A DNA stretch of 64,000 bases from an uncultured Alloprevotella sp. (GTDB lineage: Bacteria; Bacteroidota; Bacteroidia; Bacteroidales; Bacteroidaceae): contig CALUNU010000005.1 in the NCBI GenBank assembly GCA_944322095.1, forward strand, positions 1-64,000, given 5' to 3'. The position numbers and the translations under genes are program-made. This document shows, piece by piece, positions 53,028-61,533 of this stretch. Each line of letters starts with the position of its first letter. Within the stretch, counting starts at the first letter, position 1. Below the pieces are notes generated by a model. It saw only the letters and a program-made list of their open reading frames with translations, was not told the origin of the DNA and did not search any database.

Positions 53028-53885
53028 TTAATGCGTCAGGATTTCCAGCCCGCTTTCCGTCACGACGAACGTGTGTTCCCATTGCGCCGACGGCAGTTCG
53101 TCCTCGGTCACCACGGTCCATCCGTCGGCCTCGTCGATGAAAACGTAGCGCTCGCCCATGTTTATCATGGGCTCAATGGTGAATACCATGCCGGGAACAA
53201 GGAGCATACCTTGTTTGTGCGTATTATAATGGTCTACCTCGGGATCTTCGTGAAACGCGAGGCCAACGCCGTGACCGCACAGCTCGCGCACAACGCTGTA
53301 TCCGTTCTTGCGGGCGTGGCGCTCTATGGCCTTGCCCACTTCGCCCAAGAAGCCCCACGGCTTGGCAGCCTGCATGCCTATTTCCAGACACTCCTTCGTG
53401 ACGCGCACCAGTCGCTCCTTCTCGGGAGACGTCTGCCCGATGATAAACATGCGCGAGGCATCGCTGAAATATCCTTCGTAAATGGTGGAGACGTCCACGT
53501 TGATGATGTCGCCCTCGCAAAGTATTTCGTTTTCGTTGGGGATGCCGTGGCACACCACCTCGTTGATGCTCGTACAAACGCTTTTCGGGAAGCCCTCGTA
53601 GTTGAGCGGAGCGGGTATGGCGCCATGGGCCGTCGTATAATCGTAAACAAGCTTGTCGATGTCGGCCGTACTCATGCCGGCCCGTATTTCCTTTTCAACA
53701 AGATCGAGCACGCCTGTGTTGATCTCGCCCGAGCGGCGGATACCCTCAATTTGTTCCGGCGTCTTGATGAGTTCGCGCTTCGGAACCAGGCATCCGCGGT
53801 TCTGAAAGCCGAGCACTTTTTTATCCAGCTCAGTCATTTCGCTTCCGCGCGGCACGTGCCAGTTTCTTGTCACCCTTTTTGACAT
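53028..53885 (-). CDS. map: Type I methionine aminopeptidase
   Basis: Removes the initiator Met from new proteins. A 285-aa protein from the ATG at 53885 (MSKRVTRNWHVPRG). The dinuclear metal ligands are Asp (INVDVST), Asp (GYFSDASRMF), His (ELCGHGVGLAFHE), Glu (FTIEPMIN) and a C-terminal Glu (SAQWEHTFVVTE). The N-terminal extension of about 45 residues precedes the usual core and is found in some clostridial and Bacteroidales types. The -7 box at 53910 rules out the longer start. Confidence 0.94.
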   Translation of the reverse strand: MSKRVTRNWHVPRGSEMTELDKKVLGFQNRGCLVPKRELIKTPEQIEGIRRSGEINTGVLDLVEKEIRAGMSTADIDKLVYDYTTAHGAIPAPLNYEGFPKSVCTSINEVVCHGIPNENEILCEGDIINVDVSTIYEGYFSDASRMFIIGQTSPEKERLVRVTKECLEIGMQAAKPWGFLGEVGKAIERHARKNGYSVVRELCGHGVGLAFHEDPEVDHYNTHKQGMLLVPGMVFTIEPMINMGERYVFIDEADGWTVVTEDELPSAQWEHTFVVTESGLEILTH

Positions 53886-53909
53886 GGATTTTTCCAGATT
53901 ATTTTGCCG

Positions 53910-53917
53910 CAAAATTA
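53910..53917 (-). promoter_or_regulatory. -7 box for map-tsaD-pncC
   Basis: Reads TAATTTTG on the minus strand, 24 bases upstream of the map ATG at 53885. Confidence 0.55.
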
Positions 53918-54231
53918 CAAATTTCTTGTATATATCCCGAGCCCGGCAAGGAGAAATGCGGCAGCAAAGGCTGCACGTCCGTCTCCGTCAGGGGTGGCGG
54001 AGCATGGCCGCCGGCCTTTTCGGCACGGCCACCGCCCGGGCTCAGCGGCAGCCGGCGCCCCCTCACGTGCATCGGGCTTTGCCGGCTGCCTGGCGGCGGT
54101 TGCCGGCTTGCGAGACGTCTGGATCGCCGGCAAAGAAAAGCCACCCGCCGGCAGCGATGATGAGCGGAGGAGGGGAGCTCTCAGCCGGGAGAGAAAACAG
54201 CCCGTTTCTTGGACGGGCCGGGAAAAAGGTG

Positions 54232-54239
54232 TAAATTTG
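54232..54239 (+). promoter_or_regulatory. -7 box for the DUF4199-glycosyltransferase operon
   Basis: TAAATTTG lies 22 bases upstream of the ATG at 54262. Confidence 0.55.
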
Positions 54240-54261
54240 CCACGATATTAACAAAGCCCGC

Positions 54262-54855
54262 ATGTTTCCCAAGGTTACTTTCCGGCAGACCAACGCCTTT
54301 GCCATGCAATATGGAGCCGTCATGGGCGTATGGGGCCTCGTGGCGAACGCCTGCTTCGTCGGCTCGTTTTCGGTGCCCGGCCTTTCTATGCTTTTCCTGC
54401 TGCTTACCGTCTCGTCGCCCGTGCTGGCCGTCTTTCTGACCCGCCGCTTCCGCGGGCACGTGGCGCCGCAGGGGTCGTTTATGTTTCACCAGGCTTTTCT
54501 GCACACGCTGCTCATGGGCGTATACGCTGCCATCTGGGTGGCGCTCGGCGTCTATGTTTATCTGGCCTATTTCGACCACGGATTTATCTTCGACGCATAC
54601 CTGAACAGCCTGACCGATCCGGCCCTTCAGGCGGAGATGGAACGGCTCGGCATGACGGAACAGATTGCCATGATGACGGGTGGGGGAACGCCGACCGACT
54701 TTGTAAAGGCGCTGCAAGCCATCCCGCCGGCCAACTATGCCGCCATGACGCTCTACATGAGCCTGCTGCTGGCTCCGCTCATCTCCCTTTTTGTGGCGAT
54801 GGCGTGCAGGCGCAGCGGCTACGACCGGACGGTTCCGCCGCAGGGCAACAACTGA
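54262..54855 (+). CDS. DUF4199 membrane protein
   Basis: A 197-aa inner-membrane protein with four predicted helices (about 14-33, 38-58, 78-100, 160-183) and a soluble loop of about 50 residues before the last. It matches the Bacteroidetes DUF4199 family, usually located next to a polyprenol-phosphate-type glycosyltransferase, as here (24 bases upstream of it). Possibly a partner of that enzyme; function unknown. Confidence 0.82.
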   Translation: MFPKVTFRQTNAFAMQYGAVMGVWGLVANACFVGSFSVPGLSMLFLLLTVSSPVLAVFLTRRFRGHVAPQGSFMFHQAFLHTLLMGVYAAIWVALGVYVYLAYFDHGFIFDAYLNSLTDPALQAEMERLGMTEQIAMMTGGGTPTDFVKALQAIPPANYAAMTLYMSLLLAPLISLFVAMACRRSGYDRTVPPQGNN

Positions 54856-54879
54856 CACAACGAACAGAACCAACCAATT

Positions 54880-55845
54880 ATGGACACGACAATAGACATT
54901 TCGGTAGTCATACCTTTGTATAACGAAGACGAGAGCCTGCCCGAGCTTTACGACTGGATAAAGCGGGTGATGAAGGAGCACGGCTTTTCGCACGAGATTA
55001 TCTTCGTAAACGACGGGAGTACAGACTCTTCGTGGGACGTCATCGAACGTCTGGCGGCAGCCGACAAATGCGTGCGGGGCATAAAGTTCCGCCGTAACTA
55101 CGGAAAATCGCCCGCCCTCTATTGCGGCTTCCGCGCGGCGCGGGGCAACGTGGTCATCACGATGGATGCCGACCTGCAAGACTCGCCAGACGAAATCCCG
55201 GAGCTGTACCGCATGATTACGGAGGACGGATACGACCTCGTGTCGGGATATAAAAAGAAGCGCTACGACCCCCTTTCGAAAACGCTCCCCACAAAGCTCT
55301 TCAACGCGACGGCACGCAAGGTGAGCGGGATAAAAAACCTGCACGACTTCAACTGTGGCCTGAAAGCCTACCGCAAAGAAGTGGTCAAGAACATCGAGGT
55401 GTACGGCGAAATGCACCGCTACATCCCCTACATAGCCAAGAACGCCGGCTTTACAAAGATTGGCGAGAAGGTGGTTCACCACCAGGCGCGCAAGTTTGGC
55501 CACACAAAGTTCGGAGGCCTCAACAGATTTGTAAACGGCTACCTGGATCTGCTCACGCTCAGCTTCCTGAACGGTTTCGGCTTGAAGCCGATGCACGTTT
55601 TCGGCTTTTTGGGGAGCATCATGTTCGTGCTGGGCTTCATAGCCGTGGTGGTGGTGGGCGCCCACAAGCTCTATGCGCTCTGGACCGGTACGCCCGCGCA
55701 CCTCGTCACGGAGTCGCCCTACTTTTACATCGCCCTGACCACGATGATACTGGGAACTCAGCTGTTTGTGGCCGGTTTTCTGGGCGAGCTGGTCAGCCGA
55801 AACGCCCAGGAACGAAACAACTATCAGATTGAAAAGGAAATATAA
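54880..55845 (+). CDS. Family 2 glycosyltransferase, dolichol-phosphate mannosyltransferase/GtrB-like
   Basis: A 321-aa inner-membrane enzyme. The GT-A domain has VVIPLYNEDESL, FVNDGSTDSSW and the DxD site MDADLQDSPDE (about residue 92). DFNCGLKAYRK is the polyprenyl-phosphate-transferase motif. Two C-terminal transmembrane helices (about 240-265 and 283-305) complete the GtrB/ArnC-type layout. It probably moves a sugar from a nucleotide donor to undecaprenyl phosphate. Confidence 0.92.
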   Translation: MDTTIDISVVIPLYNEDESLPELYDWIKRVMKEHGFSHEIIFVNDGSTDSSWDVIERLAAADKCVRGIKFRRNYGKSPALYCGFRAARGNVVITMDADLQDSPDEIPELYRMITEDGYDLVSGYKKKRYDPLSKTLPTKLFNATARKVSGIKNLHDFNCGLKAYRKEVVKNIEVYGEMHRYIPYIAKNAGFTKIGEKVVHHQARKFGHTKFGGLNRFVNGYLDLLTLSFLNGFGLKPMHVFGFLGSIMFVLGFIAVVVVGAHKLYALWTGTPAHLVTESPYFYIALTTMILGTQLFVAGFLGELVSRNAQERNNYQIEKEI

Positions 55846-56380
55846 CCCGGCGTACCGCCCCAAGACAGCTCTGGGCCGGGTGCTGCATGCCGGCAGCCTT
55901 GCGCTCCCGCTTTTTCTCGCGCTTGGCTGCGCGGAGATAAACTGCCCGCTGGACAACGTAGTCGTGCTGACTGCCGGCCTGTACGCGGCCGAGGATGCAA
56001 GCCCCCTCACGCTGCCCGACACCCTCACGGTGACGGCAGCCGGCACCGACTCTGTGCTGCTGAACCGCGCGACCGACATCGGGAGCTTTCAGGTGCCCGT
56101 CCGCCAGGGGGCCGAAACCGACACGCTGCTGCTGCGCTTTGCCAACACGGAGCTGCAAACGGCCACCGATACGCTCTTTGTGACGCACACGAACGAGCCC
56201 CATTTCGAATCGATAGACTGCCCGCCGTCCATGTTTCATGTCATCACGTCCGTGCGGTGGACGAGCCACGCGCTCTCGCAGTTTCCGCTCACGGTCGACA
56301 GCGTGGCCATGGCGCGCCCTCTTGTAAACTATGACGATGTCGAAAATATCAAAATATATCTTCGCTCTACTGCTCGCTAA
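55829..56380 (+). CDS. Lipoprotein of the DUF6452 type
   Basis: A 183-aa exported lipoprotein. I chose a TTG start at 55829 (MKRKYNPAYRP), 17 bases inside the end of the glycosyltransferase gene; no ATG serves before the lipobox. LALPLFLALGC places the lipid Cys near residue 33. ENCP-type motif (EINCPLDNVV) follows. The mature part is beta-rich. In Bacteroides the same gene order with the DUF6048 gene occurs. The end overlaps the next gene by 50 bases. Confidence 0.7.
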   Translation: MKRKYNPAYRPKTALGRVLHAGSLALPLFLALGCAEINCPLDNVVVLTAGLYAAEDASPLTLPDTLTVTAAGTDSVLLNRATDIGSFQVPVRQGAETDTLLLRFANTELQTATDTLFVTHTNEPHFESIDCPPSMFHVITSVRWTSHALSQFPLTVDSVAMARPLVNYDDVENIKIYLRSTAR

Positions 56381-57071
56381 CGTCGGCCTCCTGCTCCCGG
56401 CCCAGACGTTGCCCCAGGACACCGTGCGCGAGGAGACGCGCGTGCGCGGCATCCAGTATGAATCGCGCGAGGAAGCGGCCCGGGCCATGAGCCAGAAGGA
56501 GCAGCCCCTCTTTGCAGGCTTTTCCATCTCGGGCGATCTTTGCGGCGCCATTATGGCTGCCGTTTCGCCCTACGGACAATATGAGGCTGCGGCGCGGGCA
56601 AACTTCAAGAACCGCTTTTTCCCCACGTTCGAAATGGGGTGGGGCGTGAGCGATCACACCGACGAGACGACCCGGCTGCATTATAAAACGAACGCGCCCT
56701 ATTTCCGCATCGGCTGCGACTACAACTTTGCCAACGACGCCTCGTCGGGCAACCGCATCTTCGGAGGCCTGCGCTATGCCTTCACGTCGTTCAGCTACGA
56801 CCTGGACGGCCCGGCCGTCACCGACCCCGTATGGGGTACGCAAACGCCGTTCCGCTTCAACGGCGTCAGCTCGGGCGCCCAGTGGGGTGAGGTTCTGTTT
56901 GGCCTGGAAGCCAAGGTGTGGGGCTTTTTCCACCTGGGGTGGACTTTCCGCTACCGCTTCCGCTTCCACGTAAAAAACTCGTCGCTCGGAACGCCCTGGT
57001 ACATACCGGGATATGGGAAAAGCGAAGGCCACTCCATCGGCGGAACGTTCAACATCGTCTTCGACATATAA
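56331..57071 (+). CDS. DUF6048 outer-membrane-like protein
   Basis: A 246-aa exported protein with a signal peptide (SKISKYIFALLLANVGLLLPAQ). The mature protein is made of alternating amphipathic strands and ends in FNIVFDI, which suggests a small beta-barrel. The ATG at 56331 (alternatively 56337) lies inside the previous gene, so the two are translationally coupled. It matches the DUF6048 group. Function unknown. Confidence 0.75.
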   Translation: MTMSKISKYIFALLLANVGLLLPAQTLPQDTVREETRVRGIQYESREEAARAMSQKEQPLFAGFSISGDLCGAIMAAVSPYGQYEAAARANFKNRFFPTFEMGWGVSDHTDETTRLHYKTNAPYFRIGCDYNFANDASSGNRIFGGLRYAFTSFSYDLDGPAVTDPVWGTQTPFRFNGVSSGAQWGEVLFGLEAKVWGFFHLGWTFRYRFRFHVKNSSLGTPWYIPGYGKSEGHSIGGTFNIVFDI

Positions 57072-57123
57072 TACCTGCCCGTGCCATCAGTCACGGACGT
57101 CTGCAAAATAAAAAAACTAACGC

Positions 57124-57690
57124 ATGTCTTTCATTGAAGCCTTATTATTGGCCGTTGCGCTGGCAATGGACTGTTTCACCGTGAGCATAACGTGTGGCAT
57201 CATTCAGCGCAGAATGGGCAGGCAGGCGCTTGCCATGGCCCTCCTCTTCGGATTTTTCCAAGCCCTCATGCCTCTGCTCGGCTGGCTGGCTGCCAATCTG
57301 TTCAGCAAGCAGATAACGGCCTACGACCATTGGGTGGCTTTCGGCTTGCTCACCCTGCTGGGTGGTAAGATGATATGGGAGGGATTTCAGGAAAAGGAAC
57401 ATACGGCTTTCAACCCCTCGCGGCCGGCTATACTCGTCACGCTGGCCATCGCCACAAGCATCGACGCGCTGGCCGTGGGCTTCTCCTTTATCGGCATGGG
57501 CCTGAGAAGCATCGCCGAAATCGTGATGCCCGTGGCAACCATCGGCATCACGTCGTTTCTCTTCAGCATCTTCGGCAAGTATGTGGGCGTTTCGCTGGGG
57601 CGCCGCTTCAACTGGCCCGCGGAACAGATTGGCGGCAGCATTCTCATCATGATAGGCTTAAAAGTACTGATCGAACATCTCTCTGCTTAG
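57124..57690 (+). CDS. mntP: Manganese efflux pump MntP
   Basis: A 188-aa inner-membrane protein with six predicted helices. AMDCFTVSITCG at the N-terminus and the repeated ATSIDALAVGFSF provide the conserved Asp residues of the MntP family. It exports Mn2+. I see no yybP-ykoY-type riboswitch upstream; only 52 bases separate it from the previous gene. It is three bases upstream of apbE. Confidence 0.93.
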   Translation: MSFIEALLLAVALAMDCFTVSITCGIIQRRMGRQALAMALLFGFFQALMPLLGWLAANLFSKQITAYDHWVAFGLLTLLGGKMIWEGFQEKEHTAFNPSRPAILVTLAIATSIDALAVGFSFIGMGLRSIAEIVMPVATIGITSFLFSIFGKYVGVSLGRRFNWPAEQIGGSILIMIGLKVLIEHLSA

Positions 57691-57693
57691 AAC

Positions 57694-58719
57694 ATGAAAC
57701 GTCTGAAACTCCACCACTGGATTTTTCTTTTGCTCCTCGTTGGCGGCACCGCCTGGATTTTGTCGTCGCACAACAAGAACAGGCTGCACGAAAACGAAGG
57801 AAGCATCTTCGGCACCTTCTACCACATTAAATATGTCTACTCCGAAGATTTGCAACCTGCCATCCTTGCCCGCCTTCACGAGGTGGACGCCTCGCTCTCG
57901 GCGTTCAACAAAAACAGCGTGCTTGCGCGCATCAACAGAAACGAGGACGTTACGGTCGACTCGCTCTTTGCCGACGTGTTCCGCCTCTCCATGCAGGTTT
58001 CGCGCGAGACGGACGGGGCCTTCGACATTACAATTGCTCCGCTCGTCAATGCCTGGGGATTTGGCCCCCAAGGAAAAAAGGAACTGACGGAGCAAGAGGT
58101 GGACAGCCTGCTTCAAATCGTCGGTTACGAAAAGGTAAAACTGACAGACGGCAAAGTGGTAAAGGCCGACAGACGGATGCAGCTCGACTGCAACGCCGTG
58201 GCCAAAGGTTACGGCGTCGACCGTGTGGCCGCCCTGCTCGACAGCCACGGCATTAAGGATTATATGGTGGAAATCGGCGGCGAAATCGTGGCGAAGGGAC
58301 AAAACCCCGACGGCCGCCCATGGCGCATCGGCATAAGCAAGCCGGAGGAAAACCCCAACGCGCCCGGCTGCAACCAAATCATACTGAGGGTGAACAATAC
58401 GGCCTTGGCTACGAGCGGTAACTACCGCAATTACTACTATAAGAACGGGCGAAAATATACGCATACCGTCAATCCGAAAACGGGCCTCCCGTTCCAGCAT
58501 ACGCTTCTCTCTGCATCCGTCATGGCCCCCGACTGTGCCACAGCCGACGCCTATGCTACGGCATTTATGGTCATGGGGATGGAAAAAGCCCGGGCCGTGC
58601 TGGAAAAGCACCCCGAGCTGCAAGCTTATTTCATCTACTCTGCCGACAATGGCCAAACCGCCACATGGCACACTCCCGGCCTCAAACAATATATTGAGCC
58701 GGCCCATCAGCATGAATAA
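57694..58719 (+). CDS. apbE: FAD:protein FMN transferase (ApbE)
   Basis: A 341-aa exported enzyme with a signal anchor (residues 8-26). It attaches FMN to Thr/Ser of partner proteins at the outer face of the membrane. DGAFDITIAPLVNAWGFGP, LDCNAVAKGYGVDRVA and VEIGGEIVAKGQNPDGRPW are the family motifs, and TADAYATAFMVMG closes the core. It has no lipobox Cys. Its usual flavinylated target (Rnf/Nqr or FMN-binding proteins) is not in the window. It overlaps the next gene by eight bases. Confidence 0.94.
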   Translation: MKRLKLHHWIFLLLLVGGTAWILSSHNKNRLHENEGSIFGTFYHIKYVYSEDLQPAILARLHEVDASLSAFNKNSVLARINRNEDVTVDSLFADVFRLSMQVSRETDGAFDITIAPLVNAWGFGPQGKKELTEQEVDSLLQIVGYEKVKLTDGKVVKADRRMQLDCNAVAKGYGVDRVAALLDSHGIKDYMVEIGGEIVAKGQNPDGRPWRIGISKPEENPNAPGCNQIILRVNNTALATSGNYRNYYYKNGRKYTHTVNPKTGLPFQHTLLSASVMAPDCATADAYATAFMVMGMEKARAVLEKHPELQAYFIYSADNGQTATWHTPGLKQYIEPAHQHE

Positions 58720-59401
58720 AATCAACAGTGAGCTTTTCGACACGCTGCTCGGCCTGCCTCTCTTTCAAGGCATCAGCAGGGGAGAGTTTATAGAGATGAT
58801 GGGGCGTATGCGCTTTGTCCGTAAGCTCTTTACCGCCGGCACAACCGTCGTCAGCCAGGATGAGCCTTGCCAAACATTGTTTTTTATACTGGATGGCCAG
58901 ATTACAGCCCTGCACGAAAGCGACAGCCGGAAATACACGCTCACCGAATGGCTCAATCCGCCGATTGTCCTTCAACCCGAAGCGCTTTTCGGCCTCCGCA
59001 CGCGCTACACTGCCACCTATATGGCATTTACGTCCGTCCGCGCTTTGGAAATCGACAAAGCCGCCGTGCGCGACGTCCTGCTAACTTACGAAGTATTCCG
59101 CCTAAACTATCTCAACCTTCTCAGTACGCGCCTGCAACAAAAGCAACGCGACGTATGGCGCCCGCTTCCCCGCGAGGCCTCGGCGCGTTTTTTCCGCTTC
59201 CTTCACGTCCGTCTGCTACGGCCGGCTGGAAAAAAAGAACTCTCCGTTAAAATGGAAGTTTTAGCCGATGAGCTGCAAGTTACGCGGCTTACGGTATCGC
59301 GTATGCTTCACGATTTGAGCCGGAAGGGGCTGATTGTTATGCGGAGGGGAAGAATCGTCATTCCCTCCTTCGAGAAACTGCTTCTTAGCTCAAATGTCTG
59401 A
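58712..59401 (+). CDS. Crp/Fnr-family transcriptional regulator
   Basis: A 229-aa regulator from the ATG at 58712. The cyclic-nucleotide-binding-like domain (residues 10-125) lacks the Cys set of Fnr and the Arg/Ser cAMP pocket, so the effector is unknown. The winged-helix HTH is LADELQVTRLTVSRMLHDLSRKG (about 185-207). It overlaps apbE by eight bases, so it may control the mntP-apbE unit. It is convergent with the pqqD gene (10-base gap). Confidence 0.88.
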   Translation: MNKINSELFDTLLGLPLFQGISRGEFIEMMGRMRFVRKLFTAGTTVVSQDEPCQTLFFILDGQITALHESDSRKYTLTEWLNPPIVLQPEALFGLRTRYTATYMAFTSVRALEIDKAAVRDVLLTYEVFRLNYLNLLSTRLQQKQRDVWRPLPREASARFFRFLHVRLLRPAGKKELSVKMEVLADELQVTRLTVSRMLHDLSRKGLIVMRRGRIVIPSFEKLLLSSNV

Positions 59402-59411
59402 AGCTTTTTGC

Positions 59412-59681
59412 CTATTCCGCGATTAGTCCTTCGTCTTTCCACGACGCAACGAGGCTCCTTACGTCTGCTGTTGCGGTTTCCCGATCGACGTCGTACGCTG
59501 CGCATAACAAGTCCACCAGCTCCGATTCAGAAAAGTCGCGGCCCGAGACAGCCTGCCAGAGGTATGCGGCGCTTTCGTTCAGATTTATCATTTTGCTGAA
59601 GTCCAGGTTTTCCAGTCCTTCGGCTATCACCACTTTTTCTCCGCACACATCGCGGAGTTCCATGCCTTTCCGTATTTTCAT
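59412..59681 (-). CDS. PqqD-like peptide-binding protein
   Basis: An 89-aa PqqD-type RRE domain: MKIRKGMELRDVCGEKVV, then the winged-helix part with INLNESAAYLWQAVSGRDFSE and VRSLVASWKDEGLI. In RiPP pathways such domains bind the leader peptide for a modifying enzyme. No radical SAM or cyclase gene is next to it. It is the last gene of the HprK-like/S26-like unit, nine bases downstream. Confidence 0.85.
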   Translation of the reverse strand: MKIRKGMELRDVCGEKVVIAEGLENLDFSKMINLNESAAYLWQAVSGRDFSESELVDLLCAAYDVDRETATADVRSLVASWKDEGLIAE

Positions 59682-59690
59682 ATTAAGTTA

Positions 59691-60149
59691 TTATTGTCTT
59701 TTCATTCTTCTGTAAACCGCCAAGATGTATCGGCGAAAGGGGGAGAGGCGCAGCCAGATGAAAGAGTAAGCCTTCCACTTCCAGCCCGTGACGAGGTCGG
59801 GGCGTGTCCTGCCCTTGCGGTAAAACCCCGTGGCCAATCCGATGACGTCAGCTGTGCGGCACGTTTCCGTTCCCCGGATGTTACCATCGCCCTTCAAGGT
59901 CAAAACGTCAGCCGTACGCCCGACAATCCGATGTAAAACGTAAACGCCCTTGCCCACCTCGGCCAAAACCACATCTCCGGGCTTCACCATGTCTTTGTCG
60001 CACGGAGCCAAAATCACCTTGTCGCGGTTGTTTTCCAGAAAAAGGCGCATGCTGTAACCCTTCACAAGAAAGGTCACACTTTTCCCCTCGTCTATCATCC
60101 TCTTAATCTGAGGTATCAATATATCGTTGGGGATAGAAAGCGTCTTCAT
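59691..60149 (-). CDS. S26/S24-type peptidase-fold protein
   Basis: A 152-aa protein with the signal-peptidase core: GYSM (Ser33) at the start of the catalytic fold and LHRIVGR with His73, matching the Ser-His arrangement of SipW/ER-type signal peptidases rather than the Ser-Lys dyad. KGDGN (about 86-90) is a third conserved box. There is no clear N-terminal membrane anchor. A C-terminal amphipathic segment (FIWLRLSPFRRYILAVYRRM) may associate with the membrane. It may process a peptide made by the neighbouring genes. It overlaps the HprK-like gene by four bases. Confidence 0.75.
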   Translation of the reverse strand: MKTLSIPNDILIPQIKRMIDEGKSVTFLVKGYSMRLFLENNRDKVILAPCDKDMVKPGDVVLAEVGKGVYVLHRIVGRTADVLTLKGDGNIRGTETCRTADVIGLATGFYRKGRTRPDLVTGWKWKAYSFIWLRLSPFRRYILAVYRRMKRQ

Positions 60150-61024
60150 CGGGCTATTGTTGAGAAACTCAATTCCGCCGCTTCCTTATCGGGCCGGCAT
60201 GCCAGGAAATAGGCAGGCACGGTTTTTATAATATCCTCCACGGTTGCGCAAATGCTGTTGTACGACGCTTTGTCCCACAACATCGTAGAGCATGAAGACA
60301 GCACGGAGGCAAAAGCTCTCACCGGCGTTTCACGGCTTATCACGTTCTCGGGGGCTTGCCTCAACCTGAGGAAAGCTCCCACCTCGGTGCGCAAGTTTCG
60401 GTAGCAGGGCGTTTTCCCGCTCCAAGGCGTACCATATACTAACGCCTTGCCGTCCACGACACGTACCGCTGGATTATCGTCGTTGAGCAAGTCGGAACCC
60501 GGAATGTGCTGCAACCACAGACGCGAATGCGTACTTTTTCCCGTTCCGCTCTTTCCCAAGAAGAGATATCCCTTGTTATTATTCATTATCACGGAGGCAT
60601 GCACCAATACCGTCTGCCGGTAAGCCCCTGCAAAGGCAAAAGCTATCATGATGGCGTTGTTAATGCCAAAAGCGCGGTTGGAGGTGTCGCCTTCCAGCGT
60701 AACAGCACATTGCGAAAAGTCTTTATCCGTCCGCAATGCGCAACTGATGCCGCCTGCCGGGTTACCTATTACGATTTTATACCCGCCGGCTATGCGATAA
60801 ATGCCGTGCATGACGCCGTTGCAGTCGAATTGCCCCAGTTCGTCCCCCTCGGCCTGCGTATCTACGAGGCCTTCACCAATATTCATTGAGAACAATAGAG
60901 GTTCATCCGCCGTTTTCAGGTGGAAAGGGGCGTACGACGGCAGCAGCTCTTTATACGGAGCATTATCTTCGCGAAAGCATAAGCGGAAGCGGTGACCGGC
61001 CACGCCGAAATCGAGAGAAAGCAT
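60146..61024 (-). CDS. HprK-like (PEPCK-fold) kinase-family protein
   Basis: A 292-aa protein with a P-loop GKSGTGKST (157-165), a conserved His142 (LVHASV) before it, and the Asp pair in LLNDDNPAV (182-183). This is the layout of the HPr kinase/phosphorylase C-terminal domain, but the N-terminal domain is different and no HPr partner is seen. Similar HprK-related proteins occur in lasso-peptide and PqqD-linked loci. Its substrate is unknown. It lies 13 bases after the secreted-protein gene. Confidence 0.8.
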   Translation of the reverse strand: MLSLDFGVAGHRFRLCFREDNAPYKELLPSYAPFHLKTADEPLLFSMNIGEGLVDTQAEGDELGQFDCNGVMHGIYRIAGGYKIVIGNPAGGISCALRTDKDFSQCAVTLEGDTSNRAFGINNAIMIAFAFAGAYRQTVLVHASVIMNNNKGYLFLGKSGTGKSTHSRLWLQHIPGSDLLNDDNPAVRVVDGKALVYGTPWSGKTPCYRNLRTEVGAFLRLRQAPENVISRETPVRAFASVLSSCSTMLWDKASYNSICATVEDIIKTVPAYFLACRPDKEAAELSFSTIAR

Positions 61025-61037
61025 ATGGCGCTGGCGG

Positions 61038-61457
61038 TTATTTGTTTTCGGCAGCCGTCGGCGCTACAAAGCGGAAAGCCTCAGCCGGTATTTCTCTGAT
61101 CTTAAGCACGGCGTTCTTCTGCTGTTCACGGCGCACTTTGTTACGCTTTTTCTCCAAAGCCTCCTTGCTGTCGGAAAAAAAGACCGCACACGCCGTATGA
61201 GGCGCATCATGTTGCGTCGTCAGGAAGGCCTGCATTTCTCCCGAATAGACAGCGCGGTCTTTCAAGAACTTCGTTTTCTTCAAAACGACAGCCCCCGGCA
61301 CCGGCTGCACGTCCGTCATGTATACCGTGGAATCTTTCACATTGACTCCACATCCAAAAAGAAAAATTTCCTTATTGCTCTTCTTTTGAGCCAAAGCCAC
61401 AGCAGGCATTAAGGCCGTCAGGAGAAAAAGCAAAGCGATCCTTAGCGTTTTATTCAT
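61038..61457 (-). CDS. Secreted protein heading the PqqD/HprK-like unit
   Basis: A 139-aa exported protein from the ATG at 61457 (MNKTLRIALLFLLTALMPAVALAQ is the signal region, residues 1-24). The mature part has one Cys (IFLFGCGVNVKDS) and a charged C-terminal helix. I recognise no family. The upstream frame to 61517 crosses the -7 box and is rejected. A role as substrate or partner of the following three genes is possible but unproven. Confidence 0.7.
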   Translation of the reverse strand: MNKTLRIALLFLLTALMPAVALAQKKSNKEIFLFGCGVNVKDSTVYMTDVQPVPGAVVLKKTKFLKDRAVYSGEMQAFLTTQHDAPHTACAVFFSDSKEALEKKRNKVRREQQKNAVLKIREIPAEAFRFVAPTAAENK

Positions 61458-61514
61458 GCTTCTCGGATTTTCTATAATATATATACGAGTATATAGTCCC
61501 GTTTTTACAGCACA

Positions 61515-61522
61515 CAAAGTTA
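61515..61522 (-). promoter_or_regulatory. -7 box for the secreted protein/HprK-like/S26/PqqD unit
   Basis: Reads TAACTTTG on the minus strand, 58 bases upstream of the ATG at 61457. It makes the four genes a separate unit from rpoD. Confidence 0.6.
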
Positions 61523-61533
61523 GACTATTTTTT

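Larger units (their letters stand above)
53886..54261. other. Divergent intergenic region, GC-rich
   Basis: 376 bases between map and the DUF4199 gene, holding a -7 box for each (53910-53917 minus, 54232-54239 plus). The rest is GC-rich with several GCCGGC repeats; I see no gene or convincing structure in it. Confidence 0.5.

Noticed and set aside
52113..53882. 589-codon frame on the plus strand
   Set aside because: It covers tsaD and map in reverse, both of which carry complete family motifs.
54181..56079. 632-codon frame on the minus strand
   Set aside because: It lies opposite the DUF4199 and glycosyltransferase genes; Arg/His-rich shadow.
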